64,000 nt of DNA from NCBI GenBank assembly GCA_033060915.1, contig CM065397.1, forward strand, positions 21,110,501 through 21,174,500, in the 5' to 3' direction. Shown piece by piece: positions 43,691 through 56,018 of the stretch (the first letter of the stretch is position 1; every line of letters begins with the position of its first letter). The notes under the pieces are model-generated. The model had not been told where the DNA came from. It was given only the letters and a program-made list of their open reading frames with translations, and did not search any database. The position numbers and the translations under genes are program-made. This DNA comes from Euryodendron excelsum. Its lineage: Eukaryota > Streptophyta > Magnoliopsida > Ericales > Pentaphylacaceae.

Positions 43691-44889
43691 TTCCAATTCT
43701 AATCCCTCTCTCGAGACAGTTGATTCCTAGAGACGGTCCGACACATTTTTCGAAAAAAATCTCTTCGAAATGGTAATTCCCTTTAAACCTGTCGACCGGG
43801 ATGAGATCCCAAGTCCCCTAGATGGTAAAACAGTCCACCTTTGGCACCTGCTAGCTTGCCAATGCAGAAATGTCCATTTTAGGCACGCCTTTTCAGAAAG
43901 TTGACTTCTCAGGCGCTAAGTCCCTTTAGCAGTTTCCTAAGATCAGGCAGTCTCGGGAATGATCGCGAACCGTCAGAATAGCGGAAATACTCGCAAACAT
44001 ACCGTCAGAGTAGTGGAAATACTCGCAAATAGGTCGATATGGGGAATTGCCAACAAACCCCTGTATGACGCGACTGCCGTTGGAGTGGCGGAAACACTCA
44101 GAACCCAGGTCAGCACTAGTGCCTGCTAGCCCACTTCGGTAAAAAATGACCAAACTGCCCCTAGGGCCATTTTCCAGCACGTTTCTTGAGAACACGTTTG
44201 AGTCTTCAGAACGGTAAGTCCAACATCCAAGATTGTCTTAAAAGTAATCCGACATGATTAGGTGTTTTCTAGTCAGTTTCGGGCCAATTCCGAGACTTTC
44301 TAGTCAAGATGACCATTTTGCCCCTAGTTATCTGAGTGCCCCGGGAACCACACCGGCTTTGGGTATCAAACCGGTAACCTCCCAAGAATGCTTCTTATAG
44401 TATTCCCGACCTTTCTTCTATCTTTTCGGATCATTCTGAGTCAGTTTCGGCAAATCCGGTGAAAAATAACCATTTTGCCCCTATTGGGCCGGTCACCTTT
44501 TTCGACCACACCGGCTCTGGGTATCAATCTGGCAACCTTGGGGAACATTCTGAATAATGTTTTCAAATCTCAAATCTTCTTCCAAGACGTTCCGAGTCCA
44601 TCTTGGCAGCTTTCCGGCTCGGTTGACCGTTTTGCCCCTAATGGCCTGATCAACCCCTCCGACACATCCTATCCTCATTTTTCAAGTCAAATACCTCTAG
44701 GACACTGTTCTAAGTGTTCTTACCCTTTTTTCAGCCTTCTAGGCCAATCCTGGTCCCTTAAATCCTTCCCGGACTTTTCGGAGTCACTTCTAGTGAAGTC
44801 AGGCTAAAAATTGCATGGTAGTCACTAGTACGGGCCCCTATATCTGTCAAAGATACGTTACTTGCCGACTTAACAAACTTTCCTAACTT

Positions 44890-44992
44890 GCTGGCGCCAC
44901 TAGTAGTGGCGCCAAGCCAAGAAATGGCCTGGCGCCACTCCTAGTGGCGCCAAGAGGAACTTTGGCCTGGTGCCACTGCAACAGGCGCCAGG
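44890..44992. promoter_or_regulatory. Palindromic GGCGCC array upstream of the LTR-6 TATA box
   Basis: Three modules with the same spacing as LTR-2: ctagtag-centred, cctag-centred and gcaaca-centred. Confidence 0.6.
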
Positions 44993-45005
44993 TCTATCCC
45001 ATCTC

Positions 45006-45013
45006 TATAAATA
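45006..45013 (+). promoter_or_regulatory. TATA box of LTR-6
   Basis: tataaata in atctctataaatacataagc, 14 bp after the palindromic array. Confidence 0.7.
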
Positions 45014-48000
45014 CATAAGCTCTTCCAGCGTGAAAAATGTCCACAAACTCAGTTTGAAAATCCTAATATTCGATATACAGAGCTCGTAGCCTCCCTAAAC
45101 CCTACTCTAGGTTTTCCAAACCCTAGCCACCATACACAAACCCTAGCCTCCTATACACTCATACACACCCCTATACACTTATACACTAGCCTCCAACCTT
45201 CCATTGAAGATTTGGATTGCTGCAACTCGAAGCTCTCGAAGACCAAGACAAAACTCTCAAAGACTGAAGCGAAGACCGAAGAAAAAGCAAGAAAAGCAAG
45301 GCGCGCAAAGCCAAGCGAAATAAACAAGACATACGGCAGGTTTTCTCTTTAAGTTTTTACACTTCTCCCTCTCTCTTCTCCCTCCTAACCTACTTGGGCT
45401 TTCTTTATTTTAATCCCCCATCTCTTTCCCCCCCTTCTTTGCATGCTTGAAATAAGGGGATTCTCGGTCCATGTGCAGGATTAGACTATTAGAGGCTCAC
45501 CGTGTCAAGGGCTTTCTTTTAGTCTAACCGGAGACCACGTGGGTTCGACCCCCTTGATTATGTAGTGAAGCCTTAACCTTGTATGTTCACGACCCCAATT
45601 TGCGTTGTGCATATCATTATCTTGCATCTCTCCAAAATTGTTTTCAAACTCGTTTTGAAAACTTGCATCAACATTTTTTTTAAAATTACATCAAAATCTT
45701 CTTTTCGAAAATTTATTTTCAAAATCACAATCCTAGGGTGATTCTAGCTTTTCCACGGCTAGAATTGCTTTAGGAAAGTGTTACATTTAAAGTGACCAAT
45801 ATAGTTTATATTTTCAACTCCTTGTTTTCAGAACCACTTTCTTAAAGTGGTTCTAACCTTCTTATGGTTAGAATCGCTTTAGAAAAATGAGACATTTTTA
45901 TACTTTCCAAAAAACTATCTTTTCAAAAGTCTCTCTTTCTGAAACCCTCTTTTTCAACATGCTTTCTAACAGCTCTTCTTTCCAAAATTGTTTTCTAAAA
46001 GCTTCCTGCAAAAATCTATTTTCAAAACTTCTTTTTTTTAATTCCTTTCCAAAACACTTTCCTCAAAATTCTTTTCCTAAAAATACTCCCTAGGTTTCCT
46101 TCTTAGAAAACTCTCTCCAATCTCCTTTCCAAAATTATTTTTTTCAAAAACTCCTTTCCAACAATTTCTTTCCAAAAACATCTTTCTTAAAAACTCCTTT
46201 CCAAAAACGCTTTCCTCAAAGTTCATTCTCCAAAGACTCTCCTTACGTTTCCTTCCTAAACATCTCTTCCCAAAAATCTCTTTCTAAAAACTCCTCACTA
46301 GGATTTCTTTCCAAAAACTCTCTATTTTCAAAATTTACTTTCTAGAAATTCCTCTCTAGGATTTCTTTTCCAAAAATCCTTGTTTCCAAAAAACTCACTT
46401 TCCAAAAATCCCTTTTCTTGGTACCCAAGTCAAGCCCTAGAACCCACAATTAGGAAACCCTAATTTTCTTTCCAAAAATGTGGTTTTCAACCTTGCCCCA
46501 AACCTAGGTTTCCAAAAAACCTCTTCTCTACGTCAAAACTATAGTCTTCCCAAATCTAAGGTTTCTAAAACTTTCCTTCCCAAATCTATGCCAAATCCAA
46601 TCTTCCCTTTAGGTTACCAAATCCAATCTCCTGTTTAGGAAACTAGATTCTATCCTCGATTTTTGGAAACAAAATCAAACCTTCTCGTTTAGAAACAAAA
46701 TCCAATCCCTTGTTTTAGAAAATAGGAATCTTAACTCTTCCTAGTCTAAATCTTTCCTAATTCAACTCCTTCCTAATCTTTTACTTTCCTAAATCTTAAG
46801 TTTCCAAAACTTGAACATAAAAATCTTTCCTAAATTTTAAAACTCAACTTCCACATCTTTTCTAATTCGACCCTTTCCTAATTCTATCCATTTTCAAATC
46901 TTAACTGTCCAAATCTAAGTTTTCAAATCTTTCCTAAACTCAAACCTTTCCTAATCTTAAGATCTTCTAAAACTCTAAAACTTTCTAAATCCTAAACTTT
47001 CTAAATTTCAAATCTTTCCAAATTCAAAGTTTTCTAAATTCAAAACTTTCTCAAGTTAAATCTTTCTAAACCCAAATCTTTCTAAATTCTAAACTTTCCT
47101 AAAACTTCAAATCTTTCCAAAATCTAAAACTTTCTAAATCCAAAACTTTCTTATTTTCAAAACTTCCTTATTTTCAAAACCTTTCCTATTTCAAAACCTT
47201 TCTTAAAATGAAACTTTCTTAATTCAAAACTTTCCTAAGTTGAAGCTTTCCTAAGTCAAAGCTTTCTTCAGTTGAAACTTTTCTAAACCAAAACTTTCCT
47301 AAAATGAAACTTTCCTAAAATGATACTTTCCTAATTTGAACATTTCCTAAATCCAATCTTTCCAAATCTTCCAAGTCCAATATTCGAGTCAAATCTTTTC
47401 TAAAATCTTTCGAAGTCAAGTGCAATCCTTCTTTTCTAGATTTCCTAAAACCAAGTCTTTCAAAACCAATTTTTTCAAATCTTCCAATCAAAGTCAAAAT
47501 TTCCTATTCTTCCAATTCCAATTTGAATTCCAACTTCAACTCTCTTTCAATCATACCTTCTATTTTCTATCGGATTCTTGTCCGAACTACGACTGACCTG
47601 ATTCCTTCAAAAGGATACGTAGGCAACCCTCGTGGGTGCGGTCACAACATTTTTCAAATTTTTATTTCCACAATCTTCTTCAAGTTTTCAATTCCATAAT
47701 CTATTTTTCTAATTCCAAAAATCTATTTCTCTCTATTTTCAATTTCTAAAACTTTGCATTTGCAAATATCTTTTCAAATCTATTTTCACTCTCTCTCTTG
47801 CATTTGCATATCATGCATCATGTCTTTTAAACATTCTTTTTTCTAAAGTGGATAGGATTGGTCATTTGTTAGTTAAAGATTCTCATAGGTGAATCTAGGG
47901 TAAATAGATATGTAGGTACTGCAAAGGCGGGGTAGGGTGATGGCTTAGTGCGTCTTCCCTACACGTAACCAACCTCCGAACCTAGATCACTATTTTCGAA

Positions 48001-48339
48001 AGACCAAAAGGAGTTATATTTCTAAAAAGGGCTTATTATTTTCTAAAGGTTGCTAAATAACCTGTTTTCTTAAACACCCTCTCTTAAAGAAATATTTTGA
48101 AAATCGTTTTCCAAAACCGTGTAGTTTTCGGATTATGCTTAGTTTTTAGGTGACCTAACTCACCTTAATCAAGTTAGGTGGCGACTCCAAATCTTTTCTA
48201 AAAGCCCTTTATTCAAATCTATTTTCAATTCAAACATAGTCGCACTCATTCTTCTAGGAGGGTGAGTTTTAACGAGAGAGTACAGTGTTTTTCCTGCTTG
48301 TGTGTGTGTTCCTCAAGTGCGAAAAATATGGGAGCGACG

Positions 48340-48449
48340 CTATGTTAGTAGAGTTTTCCCCAGTCTTTGCATAGGGATCCATAATTCTCCCCATCTTCAG
48401 ACCATTCTCTATTATTTCTCCTTACATGATGAACTCAGGGAAGCTTTTT
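48340..48449 (-). pseudogene. E3 Gag, downstream fragment
   Basis: Between E2 and LTR-7. The minus strand encodes AGKSFPEFIM, an in-frame TAA, then GEIIENGLKMGRI. This matches the part of Tat/Ogre Gag after the capsid-like domain and continues the frame that ends at LTR-7 (53573). It is cut on the left by the end of E2. Confidence 0.7.
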
Positions 48450-48454
48450 CCCGC

Positions 48455-51400
48455 TGTCGCGCCCAGATTTTTCGCACTCGAGGAATATTCACACAAGTGG
48501 GAAAAATGTTGTACTCTCTCGTTAGAACTCACCCTCCTAGAAGAATGAGTGCGACTAGGTTTGAATTGAAAAATCGATTTGAATAAAGGGCTTTTGGAAA
48601 AAGATTCGGAGTCGCCACCTAACTTGATTAAGGTGATTTAGGTCACCTAAAAACTAAGAATAATCTGAAGACTACATTTAGAGTTTTGAAAAAGATTTTG
48701 AAAATATCTCTTCAAAAGAGGGTTTTTAAGGAAAACAGGTTGTTTGGCAACCTTTGGAAAACATTTAGCCCTTTTTAGAAAAATAACTCCTTTTGGTCTT
48801 TGAAATCAGTGATCTAGGTTCAAAGGTTGGTTACGTGTAGGGAAGACGCACTAAGCTATCACCCTACCCCGCCCTTTCGGTACCTACATGTCAATCTACC
48901 CTAGATTCCTATGAGAGTCTTCGACCAACTATAGTTCAATCCTATTTACTTTGAAAGACAATGTTTGAAAAGAAACTAACATGATGCATGATATGCAAGT
49001 GCAAGTTAAGAGAATTGGAAAATAGAAATTGATTTGAAAAGAAATTGATTTGATTTGAAAATAGATTTGAAGAAATAGAATTGAAATTAGAAAGTTTGAA
49101 AGTTGAGAGTAGAAATTTGAAAATAGGAATTTGAAAGTAGATGGGAATTTGAGATTTGAAAAGATGTTGGAAACCACACCCATGAGGGTGGAATTGAAAA
49201 TTTGAAAAGTATTGTAACTGCACGTATGAAGGTTGCCTACGTATCCCTTTGGGGGAATCAGGTCAATCGTAGTTCGGACCAGAGTCCGATTGAAAATAGA
49301 AGAGTGGATTGAAGAAGGAACTTGAATTGGACATTGAATTTGATTTGAAATTAGAAGAGGAGATTGGAAATTGGAATTGAGAGGATTGGACTTGCTTTGA
49401 AAAGATTGATTTGGACTTGTTTTGGAAAAGAGAAGGTTTAAGAAAACCTAGACTTAGGAAAGAAAAGAAACCTAGGAAAGATTTGACTTGGCTTGGAAGA
49501 TTTGGAAAGATTGGATTTTAGGAGACGTTTGAATTAGGAAAGGTCCGATTAAGGAAAGTTTTCGAATTAGGAAAGTTTCATTTTTGGAAAGTTTTCGAAT
49601 TAGGAAAGTTTTAAATTTAAGAAAGTTTGGAAATTGGAAAGTTTTGAAAATTGGAAAGTTTTGAATTTTGGAATGTTTGAAAAAGGGAGGTTTTGAATTT
49701 GGAAAGTTTTGAAAACAAGGAAGTTTTGAAAATAAGAAAGTTTTGTTTTAGGAAAGGTTTGAAAAAGAAAAGTCTTCAATTTAGGAAATGTTTGAATTAA
49801 GAAAGTTTTGAATTTAGAAAAGCCTTAGATGTGAAAAGATGTTGAAATTTTGGAAAGTTTAAAATTTAGAAAGATTTGGGTTTAGAAATATTTAACTTAA
49901 GAAAGTTTTGAATTTAGGAAGCTTAAGAATTTTAGAAAGATTTGAAATTTAGAAAGTTTTAGAGTTTTAGAAAATCTTGAGATTAGGAAAGGTTTGAGTT
50001 TGGGAAAGATTTGAAAACTTGGATTTGAAAAAGATTTTGGAAAGGGGTAGAATTAGGAAAGGGTTGAACTAGGAAAGATTTGAAAGTTGAGTTTTAGAGT
50101 TTAGGAAAGATTTTTATGTTCAAGTTTTTGGAAACTTAAGATTTAGGAAAGTGAAGGATTAGGAATGATTTGAATTTGGAAAGAGTTGGATTTTAAAATT
50201 TAAGGAAAGATTTAAAGTTTAAACTTAGGAAACTTATGGTTTAGGAAGGAATTGAATTAAGAAAGGTTTGGATTAGGAAGGGATTGGATTTGGTTTCTAA
50301 AAGTGAACGGTTGGATTTTGTTTCCAAAAACGGAGGACGGGATCTAGTTTCCTAAACGGGGAGATTTGATTTGGTTTCCTAAAGGGAAGATAGGATTTGG
50401 TAAGGGAGACTCTAGAAACCCTAGATTTGAAAAATTATAGTTTTGACGTTGAAAAGAGGTTTTGGAAACATGTATAGTTTGGACGTTAAAACAAGAGATT
50501 TTGGAAACCTAGGTTTGGGGCAAAGTTTGAAAATCATGTTTTTGGAAAGAAAATTAAGGTTTCCTAATCGTGGGTTCTAGGGCTTGATTTGGGGCTCTAA
50601 GGAGAGAGTTTTTAGAAAGTGTGTTTTTAGAAACGAAGGTTTTCTAGAAGGGAATCCTAGGAAAGAGTTTTTGGAAAGTGTGTTTAAAGAGGGAGTTTTT
50701 GGAAAAAGATTTTAAAGAAGAGGATTTTTTGGAAAGTGTGTTTTTGAAAACGTAGATTTTGGAAGGAAAATCCTAGAGGGGAATTTCTAGAAGGAAAATT
50801 TTGGGAAGAGAGTTTTTTGGAAAGATTTTTGGAGGGAGTTTTTAGGAAGGTGAATCTAGAGAGTGTTTTAGAAAGTGAATTTTGAGGAGAAAGAGTTTTT
50901 GGAAAAGAGTTGAAAAAGAAAGCTTTGAAAAATATATTTTGGAAGGAAGTTTTTGAAAACAATTTTGAAAAGGAGAGTTTTAGGAAAATATGTTGAAAAA
51001 GAGATTTTTAGGAAGAGATTTTTGAAGAGAGTTTTTAGAAGGTGTAAAAACATCTGACTCTCCTAAAGCAATTCTAACCATAAGAAGGCTAGAACCACTT
51101 TAGGAAAGCGGTTTTGAAAACAACAAGATTTGAAAATATAAACCATAAAAGGTCACTTTTAATGTAACACTTTCCTAAAGCAATCCTAGCCATGGAAAAG
51201 CTAGAATCACCCTAGGATTGTGATTTTGAAAACATGTTTTTGAAAAAGAGCTTTTGATACAATTTTAAAAACAAGTTTGAAAACGATTTTGAAAACAACT
51301 TTTGGAAGCCGATTTTGGAAGATGCAAGACTATGATATGCACAATGCAATTTAGGGTCGTGAACATACAAGGTTAAGGCTTCACCACATAATTAAGGGGG

Positions 51401-53567
51401 CTGGACCCACGTGGTTTTTGGTTAGACTAGAAGAAAGCCCTTGACACGGTGACTCTCCAATAGTCCAATCCTACACATGGACCGGGAATTCCCTTGTTTC
51501 AGGCATGCAAAGAAAGGGGGGGAAAGAGATGGGGGATTAAAATAGAGAAAACCCAAGTGGGTTGGAGAGAGAAGAGAGAGGGGGGAAGTGTGGAAATTTA
51601 AATAGGGAGCCTACCTTGTATCTTGTTATTTGCGTGCCGTGCGGTCTTCAATCTTCGGTCTTTGTCTTGATCTTCTTCCTCAACCTTCAAGGGTTGTCTT
51701 CAAGCTTTGGATGGCAGCTCTTCAAGTCTTCCAAGGATGGTTGAAGGCTAGTGTATGAGTGTATGAGGGTGTGTATAAGTGTATAGGAGGCTAGGGTTTG
51801 TGTATGATGGCTAGGGTTTAGTATAGGGTGGCTAGGGTTTGGAGAACCTAAGGAAACTAGGGCTTTTGGAGGTGCTCGAGCTCTGTATATCGAAATATAG
51901 GATTCTTAGGTTAAGTTTGCAGGCCCTTTTCACATTGAATGAGGCTCTGTATTTATAGAAGGCGAACAAACCTAGCGCCTGTTGCAGTGGCGCCAGGGCA
52001 AAATTTCACTTGGCGCCACTACTAGTGGCGCCACCCATTTAGGAAACTTTATAAGTCGGCAAGCAACGTATCTTTGACTAGATTTGGGCGCCTATACTAG
52101 TGACTACCATGCAATCTTTAGCTTGGCTTCACTAGGAGTGACTTCGGAAAGTCCGGGAATGATTTGGAGGAGCCGGAAATGACCCAGAAGGCCGGAAAGG
52201 AGCAGGAACACTTAAAATAGTGTCCTGGAGGTATTTGACTTGAAAAGTGAGGACAAAATGTGTCGGAGAGGTTGACCGGGCCTTTAGGGGCAAAACGGTC
52301 AATCGGACTAAGAAACTGCCGGGGCGAACTCGGATTGTCCCGGAAAAAGACTTGGGATCTGGAAACATTATTTAGAATGTTCCCAGAGGTTGCCGGTTTG
52401 ATTCCCAAAGCCGGCGTGGTCAGAAAAGGAGACCGGCCCACTAGGGGCAAAACGATCATTTTGTACCGGGTTTGCCGGAACTGACTCGGAATAGTCCGGA
52501 AAGGTAAAGGAAGGTTGGGAATACTATAAAAAGTATTCTCGAGACATTTCCGGTTTGATACTTAAAGCCGGTATGGTCGAAGAAGGAGACCGGCCGTCCA
52601 GGGGCAAAACGGTCATTTTGTACCGGGTTGGCCGGAACTGACTCGGAATGATTCGAAAAGGTAAAGGAAGGTTGAGAATACTATAAAAAATATTCTCGGG
52701 ACATTATCGGTTTGATACCCAGAGCCGGTGTGGTTCCCTGGGCGTTCGGATGCCTAGGGGTGAAATGGTCATCTTGACCGGAAAGTCTCGGAAAAGGTCC
52801 TAAGGGTAGTTTGGTCCTTTTCCACTGAAGTGGGCTAACAGCCACTGGTGTTGACCTAGGTTTTAAGTGTTTCTGCCACTCTAACGGTGTGAGTATTTCC
52901 GCTACTCGGACGGGGTTGATGATTTGTGAGTATTTCCGCTACTCTAACGGCTCTGTGAGTATTTCCGCTACTCTAACGGTTTTGTGAGTATTTCCGCTAC
53001 TCTAACGGTACTGTGAGTATTTCCGCTACTTTAACGATTTTGTGAGTAGTTTTGCTACTCGGACCATCTCGAGGAATAAACTGTCTCGAGAGTGGGACTG
53101 GAAGGGGTTTTACCGTCTCCGAAGAGACGTGCCTGGATTGGAGCCGTCTCGAGGAATAAACTGTCTCGAGAGTGGGATTGGAAAGGGGTCTTACCGTCTC
53201 CAAAGAGACGTGCCTGGATTGTGAGTGTTTCCGCTACTCTAACGGTTTTGTGAGTATTTCCGCTACTCTAACGGTTTTGTGAGTATTTCCGCTACTCTAA
53301 CGGTTTGGTGAGTAATTTTGCTACTCGGACCGTCTCGAGGAATAAACTGTCTCGAGAGAGGGATTGGAATTGGAATAAGAAAGGATAATGCCCCTAAGGG
53401 CATTTTGGTCATTTTGCCTCTATTTGGGCCTGACAGGCCCGCGAAGCGATGGAAAGACGGAATTTGGAACTAGAGAATTGGATTCGATAGGAATATGCCC
53501 AAAATGACTTGAAAACAAGTCTGGACGGAGTGTAGACTGCCGAGCGGTCAAAAATGGGGTGCTTACA
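48455..53567 (-). mobile_element. LTR-7, 5113-bp solo giant LTR in E3 gag
   Basis: Plus-strand reading starts TGTCGCGCCC and ends GGTGCTTACA. The flanks are cccgc (48450-48454) and cccac (53568-53572), a TSD with one transition. Gag similarity resumes on both sides. Palindromic array 51972-52034 (two modules), TATA box 51957-51950, 158-bp repeats about 52380-52740, minisatellite about 52880-53060 and 53220-53320 with two hairpin units between. Confidence 0.92.
51950..51957 (-). promoter_or_regulatory. TATA box of LTR-7
   Basis: Minus-strand tataaata before acagagcctc. Two GGCGCC-type modules lie upstream at 51972-52034. Confidence 0.65.
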
Positions 53568-53572
53568 CCCAC

Positions 53573-54477
53573 GCTAGTGCAAAGCTTTTCATAGTATATG
53601 CCTTGAAAAGTGTGCACGAACAATTACACATACTCCTTCTCTTCCAGTGGAGGATTCACTTGTGTGGTTGCTTCTCTCTACCTAAGGGTATAACTATTGA
53701 AGCTCTCTTTATCTCCTTTACACATTGTCATCAAAGACCACCGGTCAGAAGTGAGGTCTATGTTGTGGCGTTATTGGGCTTTAATTGCATTAACCAACTC
53801 AATCCATGTTGTGATCTTCCTTAAGTCAAGTCAGGCAAACCATTGCAAAGCGGACCGGTGAGGCTATGTTGGAACAATGGCATGAGGAGTTTTAGATCAT
53901 TGCCATGACCACTCAATGGCCTGACATAAAGGAGAAGGTGGACCATAGGATTACTGGTGCGATCATATTTCTAGAAGTCAGGAATTTTAAACTTGGAGGG
54001 TCTTGGATGGTTTGGGAAGAAGCACAACTCGTCATAGGATGTAAGCCCAAAGGTGTTGTGGGCATGGAGGTTTTGTAGTGAGTCTTCCAACCCTTGACTT
54101 TTCAGACTAAGAGGGTTGAGGGAAGCTCTTTTCATAGCAGGCGAGAGCAATATAGTTTCTCTTTCTTCAGTATTAGCCCCCTTGGAATCCTCCTTGTTCT
54201 TCCCCGTAGTATCAGATTGTAGCACAACCCTTGGGTTAACAGGTTCAGAGTCCTTCAGAAGAATCGTGGATGATGACGGGGCCAATGCAACATCTTTCAT
54301 AGCCATGGACTGGATGAATTTGAACATCTCATCGATCTTGGTTCTCATTTCATTGACTTCTTCTCGAGAGATGGAGGATGACTCATCATGGTTGGCAGCT
54401 ATTAGTGTAGCTCTTTGTCGGGTAATGATGGGGTCTCTAGGTGGATGCCGGTCTTTCTTAGGAGCAATGATGCCTTT
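53573..54477 (-). pseudogene. E3 Gag, N-terminal and capsid-like part
   Basis: Open from after a TAG at 54478-54480; the first ATG is at 54348. Order: basic/Ser-rich N-terminus, ELCFFPNHPRPSKFKIPDF, a stop at 53971-53973 and a frameshift. Then in other frames NPMVHLLLYV, LLMPLFQHSLTGPLCN, and finally ESFNSYTLR and NPPLEEKEYV, all typical of Tat/Ogre-lineage retrotransposon gag. At least two frameshifts and three stops. LTR-7 interrupts it at 53572. A run tttgttttctttcatag near 54500 on the minus strand could be a splice acceptor, but this is unproven. Confidence 0.75.
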
Positions 54478-54480
54478 CTA

Positions 54481-55173
54481 TAGTGTAGTTTCTATGAAAG
54501 AAAACAAAAGAAAAGAAAAACAAGGACACAAGCCTCAAGTTAGTTTATAATATTTAGAAAGCTTTATGCAATGCATGTCTTAAGGGTGTCCCTTCTTGAG
54601 AGGGAGACTAAATATAATGCCTTTGGCTCACTTTTGGAGATATGGTGTTTTGTCTCTATATGCAGATACCTTACCATCGAGTGGGAACATACATTCATTC
54701 ATTCATTCATTCATGAGAAATAAAGAAGTACATTGAACTTTAGAGGTTAAATACAACGGAATTGAAATACATTTTAATAGGGGGAGAGGGAACAATTTCT
54801 TTAGGACTTCCACCTATCTACTTTTACATTTGAGATCCTAAACCACTCTTGAGTCTTCGGATTCATCTTCTTAGAACTTGATGTTGAGGGAGGTCATTGA
54901 GAGACCTTGTTGTTTGATTGCCCTTTATTTTTTTGGCAACCCTATCTCTGTGAGCATAGAGGGATTGGGGCCCCTTTTTATGGAATTACTTGAAATGTAT
55001 TCCATGAGTTCTTAGGGTTACATGGGAACTCTTAGGGTTTTGGTAGGTTTAATGCAAGGGAGAGTGAACTTGTTGTCATTATCTATGGGTTGATCATATG
55101 CATGAAAATGCAGTGACTTGAGTTCCTTTGAGTCTTGACATGGAATATTGAATGCACGAATATGTATGCATAG

Positions 55174-55215
<42 letters not shown>

Positions 55216-55998
55216 GTGAGAGAAAGAATGCAGTTGCAAAGTAAGCATGGTTGCGTGAAAAGTTATACAAGCATTATAACAACAAGAATTTAGTCAAGGA
55301 TAAAGGAAACTAACGTAGTCACCCTTTCCTCCATGGTTTTTGAAATTGACGTGTGTGTCTTAAATTCAACAGAGGTTGGGCTATGCATGGTTTCTACATG
55401 AGCATGAGGTTGAGGGGTTTACTAATGCTACCTAAGAAGGCTCAATTCCCAGATCTTTAAACCTAGGCTCACTCCTCGAGCCGGTGTCATTATTGGTTGG
55501 TGATCCGAGCGGGGGAACTATCAAAAGGTCGTATGCTAAGAAACTGACATAGCATCTTGCCTGCAACCAGTATACCATTCCCCTTTCTAACTAGAAGAGA
55601 CATATTCAGGTAGAGAATGCAAGTATGTAAATGCTTGTACACGTGCAGTGTGTATGTCAAATTTTGAAAACCGGATGAAAGGGTCCAACAACTCCCATCC
55701 ATCATGTTCATTCCATACATTTATGACATATATGGTAATTAATATGACAAAACAAGAATGTGAACAAAGGTCCACCTACAAAAATAAAGATGCAAAAAGT
55801 TAGTACTTGATTGACAAACTTAATGCAGGATAGAATGATTGAATGTGAATTGAATGCAAACAATGACATGTTTTTTGAAAGTAGCTTTGAAAAGTTTGAT
55901 TATGAAAATTTCAAAGTGGATAGAATTAGACAAATTAATCGAAGACTCTAAAGAAGTGAAGGGTGAAAAGACATGATAGTGGCCTAACCCTCTAAGCG
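54481..55998 (-). other. Untranslated leader of E3
   Basis: Homologous to the E2 leader (28034-30500) in the same element-relative order. Contains an (ATTC)n run near 54690 and a (GA)n run at 55177-55212. No gene supported. The 144-codon plus-strand frame at 54116-54550 is antisense to gag and its leader. Confidence 0.65.
55177..55212. repeat. (GA)n microsatellite
   Basis: About 18 uninterrupted ag units within the E3 leader. Confidence 0.95.
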
Positions 55999-56016
55999 TT
56001 CTTAGTGGACTCGCCA
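55999..56016 (-). other. Decayed tRNA-Arg-type primer-binding site of E3
   Basis: The minus strand reads tggcgagtccactaagaa, with mismatches to the E2 site tggcgactccactgggga. It lies two bases from the end of LTR-8. Confidence 0.7.
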
Positions 56017-56018
56017 GT

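Larger units (their letters stand above)
10939..48339 (+). mobile_element. E2, non-autonomous Tat/Ogre-type element carrying many later insertions
   Basis: 5' LTR (LTR-3, visible only in its 3' 2.97 kb), tRNA-Arg PBS at 28016, leader, antisense PMD-type gene remnant, polypurine tract at 43201 and 3' LTR (LTR-6, 43218-48339). LTR-3 and LTR-6 belong to the same subfamily, sharing for example cttttcttggt followed by cccaagtcaagccc, which differs from LTR-2. Net interior is about 7.0 kb after removing the Tekay-like insertion, with no gag-pol. Its right edge interrupts the gag of E3. The left edge is outside the window, so the TSD (ctatg on the right) is untested. Confidence 0.7.
43218..48339 (+). 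mobile_element. LTR-6, 5122-bp giant LTR, 3' LTR of E2
   Basis: Starts TGTAAGC after the polypurine tract and ends GAGCGACG (CA decayed to CG). Holds a hairpin array (43412-43690), one 158-bp unit, palindromes (44890-44992), a TATA box (45006-45013), the G-poor tract (about 45900-47560), the conserved U5 block (about 47910-47985) and the PBS-like decamer (48179-48188). Pairs in sequence with LTR-3. Confidence 0.88.

Noticed and set aside
54116..54550. A 144-codon plus-strand ORF
   Set aside because: It is the antisense shadow of the E3 gag N-terminus, has no domain, and gag fits the other strand with clear motifs.
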